This document shows, piece after piece, positions 1-9,626 of a stretch of 64,000 nucleotides of DNA (position 1 is the first letter of the stretch; every line of letters begins with the position of its first letter). Under the pieces are notes generated by a model. It was not told the DNA's origin and did no database searches. It was given only the letters and a program-made list of their open reading frames with translations. Source of the stretch: Novosphingobium sp. KCTC 2891 (lineage in GTDB: Bacteria > Pseudomonadota > Alphaproteobacteria > Sphingomonadales > Sphingomonadaceae); NCBI RefSeq assembly GCF_025938155.1, contig NZ_JAPCZG010000001.1, positions 414,025-478,024 on the forward strand, given 5' to 3'. The translations under genes were made by a program, and so were the position numbers.

Positions 1-1
1 C

Positions 2-898
2 GGCACCGACAGCCAGGCGCTCACTGAGACGAACAGCGCGCTGAGCACCGGCGGCAAGCTCGATGCGACGGACGTTGACAGCTCGGCCGCATTCGTCGTG
101 CAGACCAACGTTGCCGGCGATCACGGCTACGGCAAGTTCTCGATCGCGGCGGACGGCACGTGGACCTACGCGGCGAGCAACGCGCACGACGAGTTCAAGG
201 ACGGCATCGACTACACCGACAGCCTGGTGGTGAAGACCGCCGACGGCACCGAGCACACGATCTCGGTGACGATCACGGGCACCAACGACGCGGCCGAAAT
301 CACCGGCACCGACAGCCAGGCGCTCACTGAGACGAACAGCGCGCTGAGCACCGGCGGCAAGCTCGATGCGACGGACGTTGACAGCTCGTCGGACTTCGTT
401 GCGCAGACCGATGCGGCGGGCGACAAGGGCTACGGCAAGTTCTCGATCGCGGCGGACGGCACGTGGACTTACGCGGCGAACAGCCCGCACGACGAGTTCG
501 TGGACGGCCAGAAGTACACCGACAGCCTGGTGGTGAAGACCGCTGACGGCACCGAGCACACGATCTCGGTGACGATCACGGGCACCAACGACGCGGCCGA
601 AATCACCGGCACCGACAGCAAGGCGCTCACCGAGACGAACGCTGCGCTGAGCACCGGCGGCAAGCTCGATGCGACGGACGTTGACAGCTCGTCGGACTTC
701 GTTGCGCAGACCGATGCGGCGGGCGACAAGGGCTACGGCAAGTTCTCGATCGCGACGGACGGCACATGGACCTACGCGGCGAACAACGCGCACGACGAGT
801 TCAAGGACGGCGTCGACTACACCGACAGCCTGGTGGTGAAGACCGCCGACGGCACCGAGCACACGATCTCGGTGACGATCTCCGGCACCAACGATGCA
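2..898 (+). repeat. Three tandem 303-bp VCBS coding repeats
   Basis: The same start (GGCACCGACAGCCAGGCG or a one-base variant) recurs at positions 2, 305 and 608, an exact 303-bp period (101 codons). The copies are nearly identical at DNA level, differing at scattered positions such as the NSPHDEF/NNAHDEF segment. The array runs off the left edge, so the copy number is unknown. Such near-identity suggests recent unequal recombination or gene conversion. Confidence 0.93.
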
Positions 899-2341
899 CC
901 GACCGGTTCGGCGACCACCGTGCTGACCGCAGGCACCGAGGACACCGACTACACGGTGACCAAGGCGCAGCTGCTGGCCGGGTTCAGCGATGCCGAGGAT
1001 GGCACGGCGCTTTCGGTGACCGGCTTCGGGGTGACCAATGCGACGTTCACGGCGAACGCCGATGGCTCCTACACGATCCATCCGAACGCCGACTTCAACG
1101 GCGATGTGGCGATCAGCTACAACGTGGCGGATAGCCTGAATGCCTCGACGGCGGGTTCGCTGACGCTGGCGATTGCTGCGGTCAACGATGCGCCGGTGAT
1201 CGACAACAACGGCGGCGGCGCCACGGCGAATGTCAGCGTGGCCGAGAACAGCACGGCGGTGACCACGGTCCACGCGACGGACATCGACAGCCCCTCGATT
1301 GCCTATTCGATCGTGGGCGGCGCGGATCAGGGCAAGTTCACGATCAACGCGACGACCGGTGCGCTTGCCTTCGCTTCGGCACCGAATTTCGAGGTTCCGA
1401 CCGATGTTGGCGGCAACAACATCTACGATGTGATCGTGCGTGCTTCGGACGGTTCGGCATCGGATGACCAGGCGATCGCAGTGACCGTGACCGATGTGGC
1501 GGAAGGGCTGGCCCCGACTGACATCGCATTCCATTTGGCTACTGGTGGCGCGTCAGTGGCGCAGCAGGGCAATCTTGGTGCAACCCAAGAAGTCGGCACA
1601 TTTGCTGCGGTGGATCCGGACAGCCTGACCTGGAGCTACTCGCTTGGCGGTGCGGATGCATCGAAGTTCACGATCGATGCCAACGGACTGCTGAAGGTCG
1701 GCGCGACCACCATTTCCACGGGCGGCGGGGTGCAATCGTTCACGGTGGAGATCACGGCCACTGACGACCAATCGAACACCAAGACGGAAACGTACTACAT
1801 CAATGTCGGCACCAATGGCGATAATGATGGCTCGGCGGCAAACAAGGTACTCGTCGCAGTCCATGCTGCATCCGACATCAGCTTTGGCCTGAACGGAAGC
1901 GACGTGATCGGCGGCGGCGACGGCGATGATGCACTTGCCGGTGGCGCCGCTGATGACAAGCTGAATGGCGGCCTCGGCAACGACGAACTGCTTGGCGGCG
2001 CAGGGAACGACCATTTCGTATTCACGTCGTTCGGTGCGGCCAATGCGGACAAGATCCTGGACTTCGACGCTTCCGAAACCAGCGCATCGCAGGATTGGCT
2101 CGATCTGAGCCATGCCACCTTCACCGCTCTGCCGGCGGGCACGTCGCTTGCTGCGGCGAACTTTGCGGCCAATGCTACCGGCACCGCGGTTGATGCCAAT
2201 GACTACATCCTGTTCAATACGACCACCAATCAGCTCTACTACGATGCCGACGGCAACGGCGGCGGCGCCAAGCAGCTGATCGCCACGCTGACCGGCATGA
2301 CGGGAACGCTGGACGCGAGCGACTTCCTGCTGATCGCCTGA
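2..2341 (+). CDS. VCBS-repeat, cadherin-like, RTX adhesin; 3' end of a larger gene (5' end outside window)
   Basis: The reading frame is open from the left edge, so only the last ~780 codons are present. The order is: three ~101-residue VCBS repeats (each ending in a motif like VTITGTNDAAE), a degenerate tandem repeat ending in AAVNDAP, one or two cadherin-like beta-sandwich domains, then glycine/aspartate nonapeptides of RTX type (NGGLGND, LGGAGNDHF) and a type I secretion C-terminus. In this family the RTX part binds Ca2+ outside the cell and the C-terminus is recognised by an ABC exporter with a membrane-fusion protein and a TolC-like channel; the repeats form an adhesive stalk. Surface adhesion or biofilm is the likely role. 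No exporter gene is visible here. A strong terminator follows directly. Confidence 0.9.
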   Translation, partial: GTDSQALTETNSALSTGGKLDATDVDSSAAFVVQTNVAGDHGYGKFSIAADGTWTYAASNAHDEFKDGIDYTDSLVVKTADGTEHTISVTITGTNDAAEITGTDSQALTETNSALSTGGKLDATDVDSSSDFVAQTDAAGDKGYGKFSIAADGTWTYAANSPHDEFVDGQKYTDSLVVKTADGTEHTISVTITGTNDAAEITGTDSKALTETNAALSTGGKLDATDVDSSSDFVAQTDAAGDKGYGKFSIATDGTWTYAANNAHDEFKDGVDYTDSLVVKTADGTEHTISVTISGTNDAPTGSATTVLTAGTEDTDYTVTKAQLLAGFSDAEDGTALSVTGFGVTNATFTANADGSYTIHPNADFNGDVAISYNVADSLNASTAGSLTLAIAAVNDAPVIDNNGGGATANVSVAENSTAVTTVHATDIDSPSIAYSIVGGADQGKFTINATTGALAFASAPNFEVPTDVGGNNIYDVIVRASDGSASDDQAIAVTVTDVAEGLAPTDIAFHLATGGASVAQQGNLGATQEVGTFAAVDPDSLTWSYSLGGADASKFTIDANGLLKVGATTISTGGGVQSFTVEITATDDQSNTKTETYYINVGTNGDNDGSAANKVLVAVHAASDISFGLNGSDVIGGGDGDDALAGGAADDKLNGGLGNDELLGGAGNDHFVFTSFGAANADKILDFDASETSASQDWLDLSHATFTALPAGTSLAAANFAANATGTAVDANDYILFNTTTNQLYYDADGNGGGAKQLIATLTGMTGTLDASDFLLIA

Positions 2342-2368
2342 TCGGCTGGCTCAATTGAAGCAATGCAT

Positions 2369-2399
2369 GGGGCTGGCGAGCAATCGCCGGCCCCTTTTT
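2369..2399 (+). terminator. Rho-independent terminator of the adhesin gene
   Basis: An 11-bp stem (GGGGCTGGCGA paired with TCGCCGGCCCC, one G-T wobble) with a GCAA loop is followed by five T residues. It begins 28 bases after the adhesin stop codon. Confidence 0.9.
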
Positions 2400-2504
2400 C
2401 GTGGTGTGATGCCGGGGACCTTGTAGCCTGGCGTTGCACGCGTCCTTCGACAGGGCGCTGATGATCGGGGCGGTACAATCAGGTTCTGGCCGCCACTGTA
2501 GCAG

Positions 2505-3701
2505 TCATGTCCGGCCTTTGACCGCCGCGCTCAAGATCAGGGTGAGCACGGCCAGCGCGCCGCCGGCGATGAAGGTGGCGGCCGGGCCGAGGTGGTCCCA
2601 CAGCAGGCCGGCTGCGACGCTGGCGATCAGCATGGCGATGCCGGTGGCAAGGTTGAACAGGCCGAAAGCGGTGCCGCGCAGGCGCTCGGACGATTGGTCT
2701 GCCACCATCTTGGCGAGCAGGCCCTGCGTGAGCGCCATGTGCCCGCCCCACAGTGCGATGCCCGCGAAGATCGGCACGAGGCCGGAGCCGAAGGCCAGCA
2801 GCCCGTCGGCAAGGGCGAGGCAGACGAGACCCCATTGGAGCAGACGACGGGGCGGGATCCGGTCCGAGATGATCCCGGCGGGATAGGCGCCGAGCGAATA
2901 GACCGCGTTCATCGCCACCAGCACGAGCGGGGCCAATGCCAGCGGCAGTCCTCGGTCCGAGGCGCGCAGCACCAGGAACGCCTCGCTGAAACGGGCGAGT
3001 GTGAAGACCACGCCGATGCCCACGACCGGCCAGTATCCGCGTTCGAGATGGGCGATTTCTCGCCAGTGCAGCGGTGGGCGCGCGGCGTGTCCGGCGGGGC
3101 GGGGCGGTTCCTTCACCCAGACCAGCACGATCAGCGCGGAGAGGATCGCCGGGATCGCCGCGATCCGGAACACGGCGCGCATATCGTTGGACAGCAGCAT
3201 CATCAGCCCGATGGCGATCAGCGGGCCGAGAAAGGCGCCGACCGTGTCCATCGCCTGTCGCAGGCCGAAAGCGCGGCCGCGGATGGCTGGCGGGGTGACG
3301 TCCGCCACGAGCGCATCGCGGGGGGCGCCGCGCAGGCCTTTGCCAATGCGGTCGGCGAAGCGGGCGCCCAGCACCACGCCCGCGCCGTTGGCCACTGCGA
3401 ACAGCGGCTTGGTGATCGCGGCAAGGCCGTAGCCCAGCAGGATCAATGGTTTGCGCCGTCCGATCCGATCGGACACATAGCCGGAGAAGATCTTGGAAAT
3501 GGCGGCGGTGGCTTCGGCGATGCCGTCGATCATCCCGACCATGGCAACGCTGGCGCCCAGCGTGGCGGTGAGGAACAGCGGCAGCAACGCGTGGATGATT
3601 TCGGACGAGAGGTCCATGAACAGGCTGACGAAGCCGAGCGCGATCACGGTCCGGGGGATGCCGGGGCGGAGGCTTTCCTGCGATAATTCGGCCTTGTTCA
3701 T
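2505..3701 (-). CDS. MFS transporter, substrate unknown
   Basis: A 398-residue inner-membrane protein with about 12 hydrophobic segments. The family signature of the major facilitator superfamily is visible in the loop after the second segment (DGIAEATAAISKIFSGYVSD followed by RIGRRKP) and repeated more weakly in the second half (GIISDRIPPRR). Length is normal for a 12-TM MFS protein. It is divergent from the DksA-like gene, with about 100 bases between the two starts. Nothing in the sequence identifies the substrate. The start ATG at 3701 is followed by a short polar N-terminus before the first membrane segment. Confidence 0.88.
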   Translation of the reverse strand: MNKAELSQESLRPGIPRTVIALGFVSLFMDLSSEIIHALLPLFLTATLGASVAMVGMIDGIAEATAAISKIFSGYVSDRIGRRKPLILLGYGLAAITKPLFAVANGAGVVLGARFADRIGKGLRGAPRDALVADVTPPAIRGRAFGLRQAMDTVGAFLGPLIAIGLMMLLSNDMRAVFRIAAIPAILSALIVLVWVKEPPRPAGHAARPPLHWREIAHLERGYWPVVGIGVVFTLARFSEAFLVLRASDRGLPLALAPLVLVAMNAVYSLGAYPAGIISDRIPPRRLLQWGLVCLALADGLLAFGSGLVPIFAGIALWGGHMALTQGLLAKMVADQSSERLRGTAFGLFNLATGIAMLIASVAAGLLWDHLGPAATFIAGGALAVLTLILSAAVKGRT

Positions 3702-3807
3702 GCCCTGCCGCCTTCCGATGCCGCCCTGCGCGAAACAGTGGCCTGTTCAATGCCCCGTGCCATGGTAACGTCCGATAGGTACAGGGCACCACAAAAGGAT
3801 TTCGTCG

Positions 3808-4134
3808 ATGGTCGACATTGCAGCGGCAAAGGCTCGTCTTGAAGATCAGCTGGCGGAACTCACGGCGCGGCATGGCCGGATCGCCCGCGACCTGACCGAG
3901 CCGCTCGACGACGATTCGTCCGAGCGCGCGGTCGAGGTGGAGGACGACGATTCACTGGAGGCGCAGGCGGCGCTGGTCGGGCGCGAGATCGCGTCGGTCG
4001 CTCGTGCGATCGAGCGGATCGCGGAAGGCACTTATGGCGAATGCGTGCGCTGCGGGGACAGCATTGCGCCGGCTCGGCTGGAGGCACGTCCCGAAGCGGC
4101 GCTGTGCATCGCCTGCGCGCGGCAGGAACAGTGA
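3808..4134 (+). CDS. DksA/TraR-family C4 zinc-finger protein
   Basis: A 108-residue protein with an acidic coiled-coil N-terminal half (EDQLAELTARHGRIARDLTE, then a run of Asp/Glu) and a C-terminal four-cysteine finger (CVRCG, then CIAC about 17 residues on). DksA/TraR proteins insert a coiled coil into the secondary channel of RNA polymerase. This one is shorter than DksA (about 150 aa) and resembles the TraR/YbiI-type proteins, so the exact role is open. An AAAGGA ribosome-binding site lies about 8 bases before the ATG. The VIT-type gene starts 33 bases downstream on the same strand and may be cotranscribed. Confidence 0.85.
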   Translation: MVDIAAAKARLEDQLAELTARHGRIARDLTEPLDDDSSERAVEVEDDDSLEAQAALVGREIASVARAIERIAEGTYGECVRCGDSIAPARLEARPEAALCIACARQEQ

Positions 4135-4167
4135 GCACGGGCGGAGCTGAGCAGGGGGATTCATGAC

Positions 4168-4860
4168 ATGAGACCACACCGCGAAATGCATCTTGTGGAG
4201 CGCATCGGGTGGCTGCGTGCCGCTGTGCTGGGGGCCAATGACGGTATTGTTTCGACCGCGAGCCTGATCCTGGGCGTGGCCGCATCGGGCGCGGACCGCC
4301 CGGCGCTGTTGGTAGCCGGGGTGGCGGGGCTGGTGGCGGGCGCGATGTCGATGGCGGCGGGGGAATACGTCTCGGTCAGTTCGCAGGCCGACACCGAGCA
4401 GTCCGATCTGGCGCGTGAGCGCCAGGAACTGGCCAGTTCGCCCGAAGCAGAGCTGAAGGAGCTGACGGCGGTCTATGTGGCGCGCGGGGTTGATGCCGCG
4501 ACGGCGAAGGGGGTGGCCGAGCAGATGACGGCGTTCGATGCCATCGGCACACACGCGCGCGACGAATTGCACATCACCGAGGTGACCACGGCGCGCCCCG
4601 TGGTGGCGGCGCTGACCTCTGCCGCGACGTTCACGGCAGGCGCGGCATTGCCGCTGGTGCTCGCCGCCGTGCTGCCGTTGCCCCTGATGGTGGCGGGCGA
4701 GGGGGCCGGCTCGATCCTGTTCCTTGCGCTGCTGGGCGCGGTGGGGGCCAAGGCTGGCGGGGCGAAGCCGCTGAAGCCTGTGGTGCGCGTGGTGTTCTGG
4801 GGCGCGCTGGCGATGGCGCTGACCGCCGGGATCGGCCGACTGGTGGGCACGAGCGTCTGA
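4168..4860 (+). CDS. VIT1/CCC1-family membrane protein (probable Fe2+/Mn2+ transporter)
   Basis: A 230-residue protein with the VIT1/CCC1 signatures ANDGIVSTASLILGVA near the N-terminus and GAMSMAAGEYVSVSSQ about 40 residues later, a polar metal-binding-type middle segment rich in Glu (residues ~75-130), and three C-terminal hydrophobic segments. Family members move iron or manganese out of the cytoplasm, into vacuoles in plants and yeast; the bacterial role is probably metal detoxification. The gene follows the DksA-like gene and converges on a P-type ATPase gene 13 bases away, giving a small metal-handling neighbourhood. Substrate is inferred from the family only. An ATG at 4163 is out of frame; 4168 gives the full family N-terminus. 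Confidence 0.87.
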   Translation: MRPHREMHLVERIGWLRAAVLGANDGIVSTASLILGVAASGADRPALLVAGVAGLVAGAMSMAAGEYVSVSSQADTEQSDLARERQELASSPEAELKELTAVYVARGVDAATAKGVAEQMTAFDAIGTHARDELHITEVTTARPVVAALTSAATFTAGAALPLVLAAVLPLPLMVAGEGAGSILFLALLGAVGAKAGGAKPLKPVVRVVFWGALAMALTAGIGRLVGTSV

Positions 4861-4873
4861 CGCAGGCAGCCGC

Positions 4874-7423
4874 TCAGGCAGAGGTTTCCCTGGGGGCGAG
4901 CCGGGCGGCCACAGCCTTGGCCGCCTCGAACATCACCAGCAGGAGCAGCCCGGTACCGGTGGCCAGCGCGATCTGCGACCACGCCAGCGGCGCGAAGCCG
5001 AGCCAGCGCTGGACCGGGCCGATGCCCAGGATTGCCGCCGATCCCGCTGCGATGAACGCGACCACGTAACGGAACGTGGTGTTATGCCGCAGCACCGCAT
5101 GGCTCAGGCGCGCGCTGAATGAGCGGTGCGCGAGGACCAGCGCCAGCACCGCGGCGACGAGCGCGAAGAACATCAGCGTGCGCAGCTCTGCCGGAGGCAG
5201 GCCCATCCGTTGGCCGCCGATGAGCAGTGCGGCAAGAACCAGCAGCGCCAGGCCGCCCTGCGCCACAGAACGCACCACCAGCGCGGCGCTGAACAGGCGT
5301 TCGTCCGGCGCGCGCGGGGGGCGCTGCATCAACTGGCGTTCCTCGCGCTCGGCCTCGAATACCAGCGCGCAGACCGGGTCGATGATCATTTCCAGCAGCG
5401 CGATCTGGATCGGGCCGAGCAGGATCGGCATTCCCAACAGCAGCGGCAGCACCGCCAGCCCCGCGATCGGCACGTGCACGCCGAAGATGAAGCCCATCGC
5501 CTTGCGGATATTGTCGTAGATGCGCCGGCCCAAGCGGATGGCGGAGACGATGGCGCCGAAATCGTCCTCGACCAGCACGATCGAGGCGGCCTCGCGCGCG
5601 ACGTCGGTGCCGCGCTTGCCCATGGCGATGCCGATGTGCGCGGCCTTGAGCGCGGGCGCGTCGTTCACGCCGTCGCCGGTCATGGCCACCACTTCGCCCG
5701 CCGCCTTGAGCGCGTTGACGATGCGCAGCTTCTGTTCTGGCATGGTGCGCGCGCAGATCGACACGGTGCGCAGGCGTTCGGCGAGTTCCGTATCGCTCAA
5801 CGTGGCGACCATCGCGCCGGTCAGCGTTTCGCCCTGCGCGATGCCGGCATCTGCTGCGATGGCCTGTGCCGTGGCGGCATAGTCGCCGGTGATCATCACC
5901 ACGCGGATGCCGGCGGAGCGGCATTGCGCCACGGCTTCCTTCACGCCCGGGCGCAGGGGATCGAGCAGGCCGATCAGCCCGAGCAGGTCGAACTGGTGAT
6001 CGCGGTGGTCGGTGACGGCGTTCGCGGGGCCGGTTTGGGCCGATGCCACGCCGAGCACGCGCATCCCGCGCGCAGCCATCGCGGTTGCTGCCGCTTCAAG
6101 ACGGGCCTGCGCGGCGGGATCGAGCCGGCACAGGCGCGCCACCGCTTCCGGGGCGCCCTTGGCCGCGACCACCAGCGGCGCATCGGCATCGGCCGATTGC
6201 CAGATGTTCGACATGGCCAGAAGTTCCGGGCTGAGACCGCAGGTGTGGACCAGCGTCCAGTCGCGCGGGCGCTCCGTGGCGATCCCGTTCGCTGCTTCGT
6301 GGAAGGCCACTTCCATCGGATCGACCGGCACCGGGGCGCTGGCCAGCGCGCCATGCTGCAGCAAGGCGTGAAAGCGCGAGTCGGTCTGTCCGTCGGCTAC
6401 GCTGGCGGTGGTGCCATCGGGCATCCACAGCTGGGCCGCGACCATGCGGTTCTGCGTCAGCGTGCCGGTCTTGTCTGAGCACAGAACGGTCGTGGCGCCC
6501 ATCGTCTCGATCGCGGAGCCGCGCCGGGTGAGCACGCCCGCCTGTGCAATGCGCCAGGCGCCCATGGCGAGGAAGATCGTCAGCACGACCGGGAACTCTT
6601 CCGGCAGGAGCGACATGCCGATGGCGATGCCCGCCAGCAGCGCATCCAGCCAGCCGCCGCGGAGCAGGCCATAGAGCGCGAAGACGAGCACAGCGATGGC
6701 GATGCCGCCGACCGCGCAAATCCGCACGATCCGGCTGGTTTCGCGCTGGAGGCGGGGGGCCTCGGTGTCCATCGCGGCAAGAGAGCGGCCGATGGCGCCG
6801 ATGCGGCTGCGTGGGCCGGTGGCCATCACGCGCGCGGTGCCGCTGCCGTGGGTGACGATGGCGCCGGCATAGACCTGCGGTTTGTCATCTCCGCCGGGTT
6901 CGGCACCGCCGGCATCGCCGGGTCCTGCCGGACGCTTGCGTACTGGCACGGATTCACCCGTCAGCAGCGATTCGTCGCTTTCCAGTTCGCGTGCTTCGAT
7001 CAGCAGCGCGTCGGCGGCTATGCGGTCGCCCGGGTCGAGCAGCAGGATATCCCCTTCGACCACGTCGCGGCCGGGGATGCGCACGGTTTCCCCGTCGCGG
7101 ATCACCAGCGCGCGCGGGGCGGAGAGATCGCGCAGCGAGTCGAGCACGTTCTCGGTGCGGGCTTCCTGCACGATGGTGACCGCGACCGAGAACCCGGCGA
7201 AAACGATCAGGATCAGCGCTTCGCTGGTTTCGCCCAGCAAAAGATAGGCGCCTCCCGCCACGAGCAGCATCGCCAGCATCGGTTCGCGCAGCACGTCGAG
7301 CGCGATGCGCCACGGCGGGCGCTTCTTCTGGCGAGGCAGTTCGTTCGGCCCGTCACGGGCAAGACGTTCGCGCACCTGCGTGGCGGAGAGGCCGGCCATT
7401 GCGTTGTCGGGCAGCGATGTCAT
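4874..7423 (-). CDS. P-type ATPase, P2-like cation pump
   Basis: An 849-residue cation pump with every core P-type motif: N-terminal cation-ATPase domain (GLSATQVRERLARDGPNELP), the actuator TGES (residues 155-158), membrane motif PEEFP (274-278) in helix 4, the phosphorylated aspartate in DKTGTLTQ (Asp317), and the hinge TGDGVNDAP. Architecture matches the P2 (Ca2+-type) ATPases rather than heavy-metal P1B pumps: there is no N-terminal CxxC domain and no CPx motif. The helix-4 sequence PEEFP differs from the PEGLP of SERCA-type Ca2+ pumps, so the ion is uncertain. It is convergent with the VIT-type gene and reads away from the AraC gene. Confidence 0.92.
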   Translation of the reverse strand: MTSLPDNAMAGLSATQVRERLARDGPNELPRQKKRPPWRIALDVLREPMLAMLLVAGGAYLLLGETSEALILIVFAGFSVAVTIVQEARTENVLDSLRDLSAPRALVIRDGETVRIPGRDVVEGDILLLDPGDRIAADALLIEARELESDESLLTGESVPVRKRPAGPGDAGGAEPGGDDKPQVYAGAIVTHGSGTARVMATGPRSRIGAIGRSLAAMDTEAPRLQRETSRIVRICAVGGIAIAVLVFALYGLLRGGWLDALLAGIAIGMSLLPEEFPVVLTIFLAMGAWRIAQAGVLTRRGSAIETMGATTVLCSDKTGTLTQNRMVAAQLWMPDGTTASVADGQTDSRFHALLQHGALASAPVPVDPMEVAFHEAANGIATERPRDWTLVHTCGLSPELLAMSNIWQSADADAPLVVAAKGAPEAVARLCRLDPAAQARLEAAATAMAARGMRVLGVASAQTGPANAVTDHRDHQFDLLGLIGLLDPLRPGVKEAVAQCRSAGIRVVMITGDYAATAQAIAADAGIAQGETLTGAMVATLSDTELAERLRTVSICARTMPEQKLRIVNALKAAGEVVAMTGDGVNDAPALKAAHIGIAMGKRGTDVAREAASIVLVEDDFGAIVSAIRLGRRIYDNIRKAMGFIFGVHVPIAGLAVLPLLLGMPILLGPIQIALLEMIIDPVCALVFEAEREERQLMQRPPRAPDERLFSAALVVRSVAQGGLALLVLAALLIGGQRMGLPPAELRTLMFFALVAAVLALVLAHRSFSARLSHAVLRHNTTFRYVVAFIAAGSAAILGIGPVQRWLGFAPLAWSQIALATGTGLLLLVMFEAAKAVAARLAPRETSA

Positions 7424-7504
7424 GGCGGCACCCTATGCCGTAAACACGGTTCGGCACACGTTCTTTCGGCTCGCGCAAGATATGGGCTGCAAGGCGCCGA
7501 TCCG

Positions 7505-8371
7505 TCAGCCGCTGCCGTTGCCCCGCCACATCGTGGGCGTGGTGCCGGTGAAGTTGCGGAAGGCCCGCGCGAAATGGCTCTGGCTGCCAAAGCCCATTGC
7601 CTCGGCGATCTGCGCCATGCTCAATTCGGTCGTTGCCAGCATTTCCTGCGCGCGCTCGATCCGGGCCTTCATCACGTATTGGTGCGGGGTGAGGCTGGTG
7701 GCACGCTTGAACACGCGGCAGAAGTGCGAGGGGGTGAGCCCGACCTGTGCGGCCATCGCCTCGATCGAATGTTCCTCTGCCGGTCGTTCCTGCACCGCAT
7801 TCATCACGTGGTGGATGCGGTGCGCGGAAAACTCCGAGACGGGAAACGCGGTGTCATTGGCCGCGAACGGCCCCCGCAGCATATGGGCTTTCAGCGCATC
7901 GACCAGAGTGGCAACGTAGACCTTCCGTTCTGCCGTTTGCGGGGCATAGAGTTCGGCGAGTACCTGCCGGGTCAGGGCAACGCCCAGCGGATCGGAAAAG
8001 GCGAAGCGCATGGCGGCGAACTGGTCGCGCGCGGAGGAGCGCTCGAGATCGCGTGAGGCGATGGACAGGGTGACGACGTCAAGTTCGCCATCGACCAGCC
8101 AGCCGCTGGGTCGGCCCGCAGGCACGATCGTGGCGCAGCCGGGGATCGAGCTGGTCTCGCTCCAGCCATGGCTCAGCCGGGTCTTGACGCGCGGCTTGCC
8201 GGCGATGTGCACCACGAAGGTCGGATCGGGCAGCGCGGGCAGTTCGTAGGTGCCGACGAACTGCCGCCACCGCGACAGGCGCCACGACGCATCGCGGGCA
8301 CCGATCTGCACGTCCGCCCTGCGACCCAGCGCATCGGCTATGATCTGCTCGTTGGTCCAGCTTTCCGCCAT
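7505..8371 (-). CDS. AraC-family transcriptional regulator
   Basis: A 288-residue regulator. The C-terminal ~100 residues carry the two AraC helix-turn-helix units (MAAQVGLTPSHFCRVFKRAT and later MGFGSQSHFARAFRNFTG, ending GTTPTMWR). The N-terminal part is a poorly conserved sensor region. A GGAGGA ribosome-binding site precedes the ATG. It is the third gene of a leftward unit receptor-P450-AraC, 25 bases behind the P450 stop, so it probably controls its own operon in response to the substrate of the P450 or receptor. The effector is unknown. Confidence 0.9.
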   Translation of the reverse strand: MAESWTNEQIIADALGRRADVQIGARDASWRLSRWRQFVGTYELPALPDPTFVVHIAGKPRVKTRLSHGWSETSSIPGCATIVPAGRPSGWLVDGELDVVTLSIASRDLERSSARDQFAAMRFAFSDPLGVALTRQVLAELYAPQTAERKVYVATLVDALKAHMLRGPFAANDTAFPVSEFSAHRIHHVMNAVQERPAEEHSIEAMAAQVGLTPSHFCRVFKRATSLTPHQYVMKARIERAQEMLATTELSMAQIAEAMGFGSQSHFARAFRNFTGTTPTMWRGNGSG

Positions 8372-8396
8372 CCCGGATCCTCCCTGCTACCGGTCG

Positions 8397-9626
8397 TCAC
8401 GCCGGATTCAGCACGACGTCGAGGTTCTTCAGCCCGTTGAGGAAATTCGAGCGGAACCGCCGCGACGGCGCGGTTACTTGGAAGGATGCGACGCGATCCG
8501 CCAGGATGTCAAACGCCACGCGCAGTTGCATTTCGGCCAGACGCGAGCCGACGCACACGTGCTGGCCGAAGCCGAAGCCAACGTGCGGGTTCTTCGCCCG
8601 CGCGATGTCGAAGCGGTCGGCGCCGTCGAACACCGTTTCGTCGCGGTTGCCCGAGGCATACCACAGCACGACCTTGTCGCCCTTGCGGATGGTCTTGCCG
8701 GCCAGCTCGGTGTCGGCGGTGGCGGTGCGGCGCATATGCAGGACGGGGCTGGCCCATCGGACCATTTCGGGGGCAGCGGTCTTGAGCAGGCCGCGGTCGG
8801 CGCGCAGGGCTTGCCACTGGTCCGGATTCTCGCTGAACGCCCGGACCGAGTGCGACAGCGAATTGCGTGTCGTCTCGTTGGCGCCGACGAGCACGAGGAT
8901 CAGGTTGCCGAGGAAATCGCGGAACGGGACCGGCTCTCCGCCCAGTTCCATGTTGGCGAGCAGAGAGGCAATGTCGGATGTGGGGCTTTCCCGCCGCGCG
9001 GCAAAAAGCTCGGCGGCGAATGCGACGAATTCTTCCAGCGTCTGCGCCATTGCTTCCGGGCTCTGGCGGAAATCCGGATCGTCCTCGCCGACGAAGGCAT
9101 TGGTCCAGTGATAGAGCCTCTGCCACATTTCCGGCGCGATACCGAGCAACTCGCACAGCGTGAGCAGCGGCAGCGGCGCGGACAGCAGCGGTACAAGATC
9201 GATCGCCTCGCCCAGCGGAATCGCGTCGATCAGCTTGAGCGCGCGCTCGCGGATACGGGCTTCGATGTCGCCCAGCCGCGCGGGCGAGACCGCAGGCATG
9301 ACGTGCCTGCGGTACTGTGTGTGCGATGGCGGATCGCGCGAGATGAAGGCCATGCCGATCGCACCGTCGCCTGCGCCGATCACGCCCACTTCGTTCTCGT
9401 TGAAGATGCGGTGGCCGCCGTTCTCGTAGGCGGACGAGAACAGCCCCGGATTGCGCGAAACCTCGACGATCTCTGCGTGGCGGGTGAGGGCCCAGAAGCC
9501 GGTGCTGTCGGCCTCGGGGTTCCAGTGCACCGGATCTTCCCGGCGCAACGCGGCGAAGAGATCCCACGGAACCCCGGCCTCATAAAGGCCGGGATCCCGC
9601 AGGTCGGTGGAAAGATCGAGGCTCAT
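8397..9626 (-). CDS. Cytochrome P450
   Basis: A 409-residue soluble bacterial P450. Visible motifs are the I-helix oxygen-activation segment GANETT (248-253), the K-helix ExxR (Glu287-Met-Val-Arg290), and the heme loop FGFGQHVCVG with the proximal cysteine at 358. There is no membrane anchor. The start ATG (9626) overlaps the stop of the upstream receptor gene (TGATG), which indicates translational coupling; a longer frame upstream of it is inside the receptor gene and is not used. No ferredoxin or ferredoxin reductase gene is adjacent, so the redox partner must be encoded elsewhere. Substrate unknown, probably a hydrophobic compound taken up by the linked receptor. Confidence 0.93.
   Translation of the reverse strand: MSLDLSTDLRDPGLYEAGVPWDLFAALRREDPVHWNPEADSTGFWALTRHAEIVEVSRNPGLFSSAYENGGHRIFNENEVGVIGAGDGAIGMAFISRDPPSHTQYRRHVMPAVSPARLGDIEARIRERALKLIDAIPLGEAIDLVPLLSAPLPLLTLCELLGIAPEMWQRLYHWTNAFVGEDDPDFRQSPEAMAQTLEEFVAFAAELFAARRESPTSDIASLLANMELGGEPVPFRDFLGNLILVLVGANETTRNSLSHSVRAFSENPDQWQALRADRGLLKTAAPEMVRWASPVLHMRRTATADTELAGKTIRKGDKVVLWYASGNRDETVFDGADRFDIARAKNPHVGFGFGQHVCVGSRLAEMQLRVAFDILADRVASFQVTAPSRRFRSNFLNGLKNLDVVLNPA

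Noticed and set aside
2..898. Regular direct repeats considered as a CRISPR array
   Set aside because: Period is 303 bp and entirely coding (VCBS domains); no short repeat/spacer pattern.
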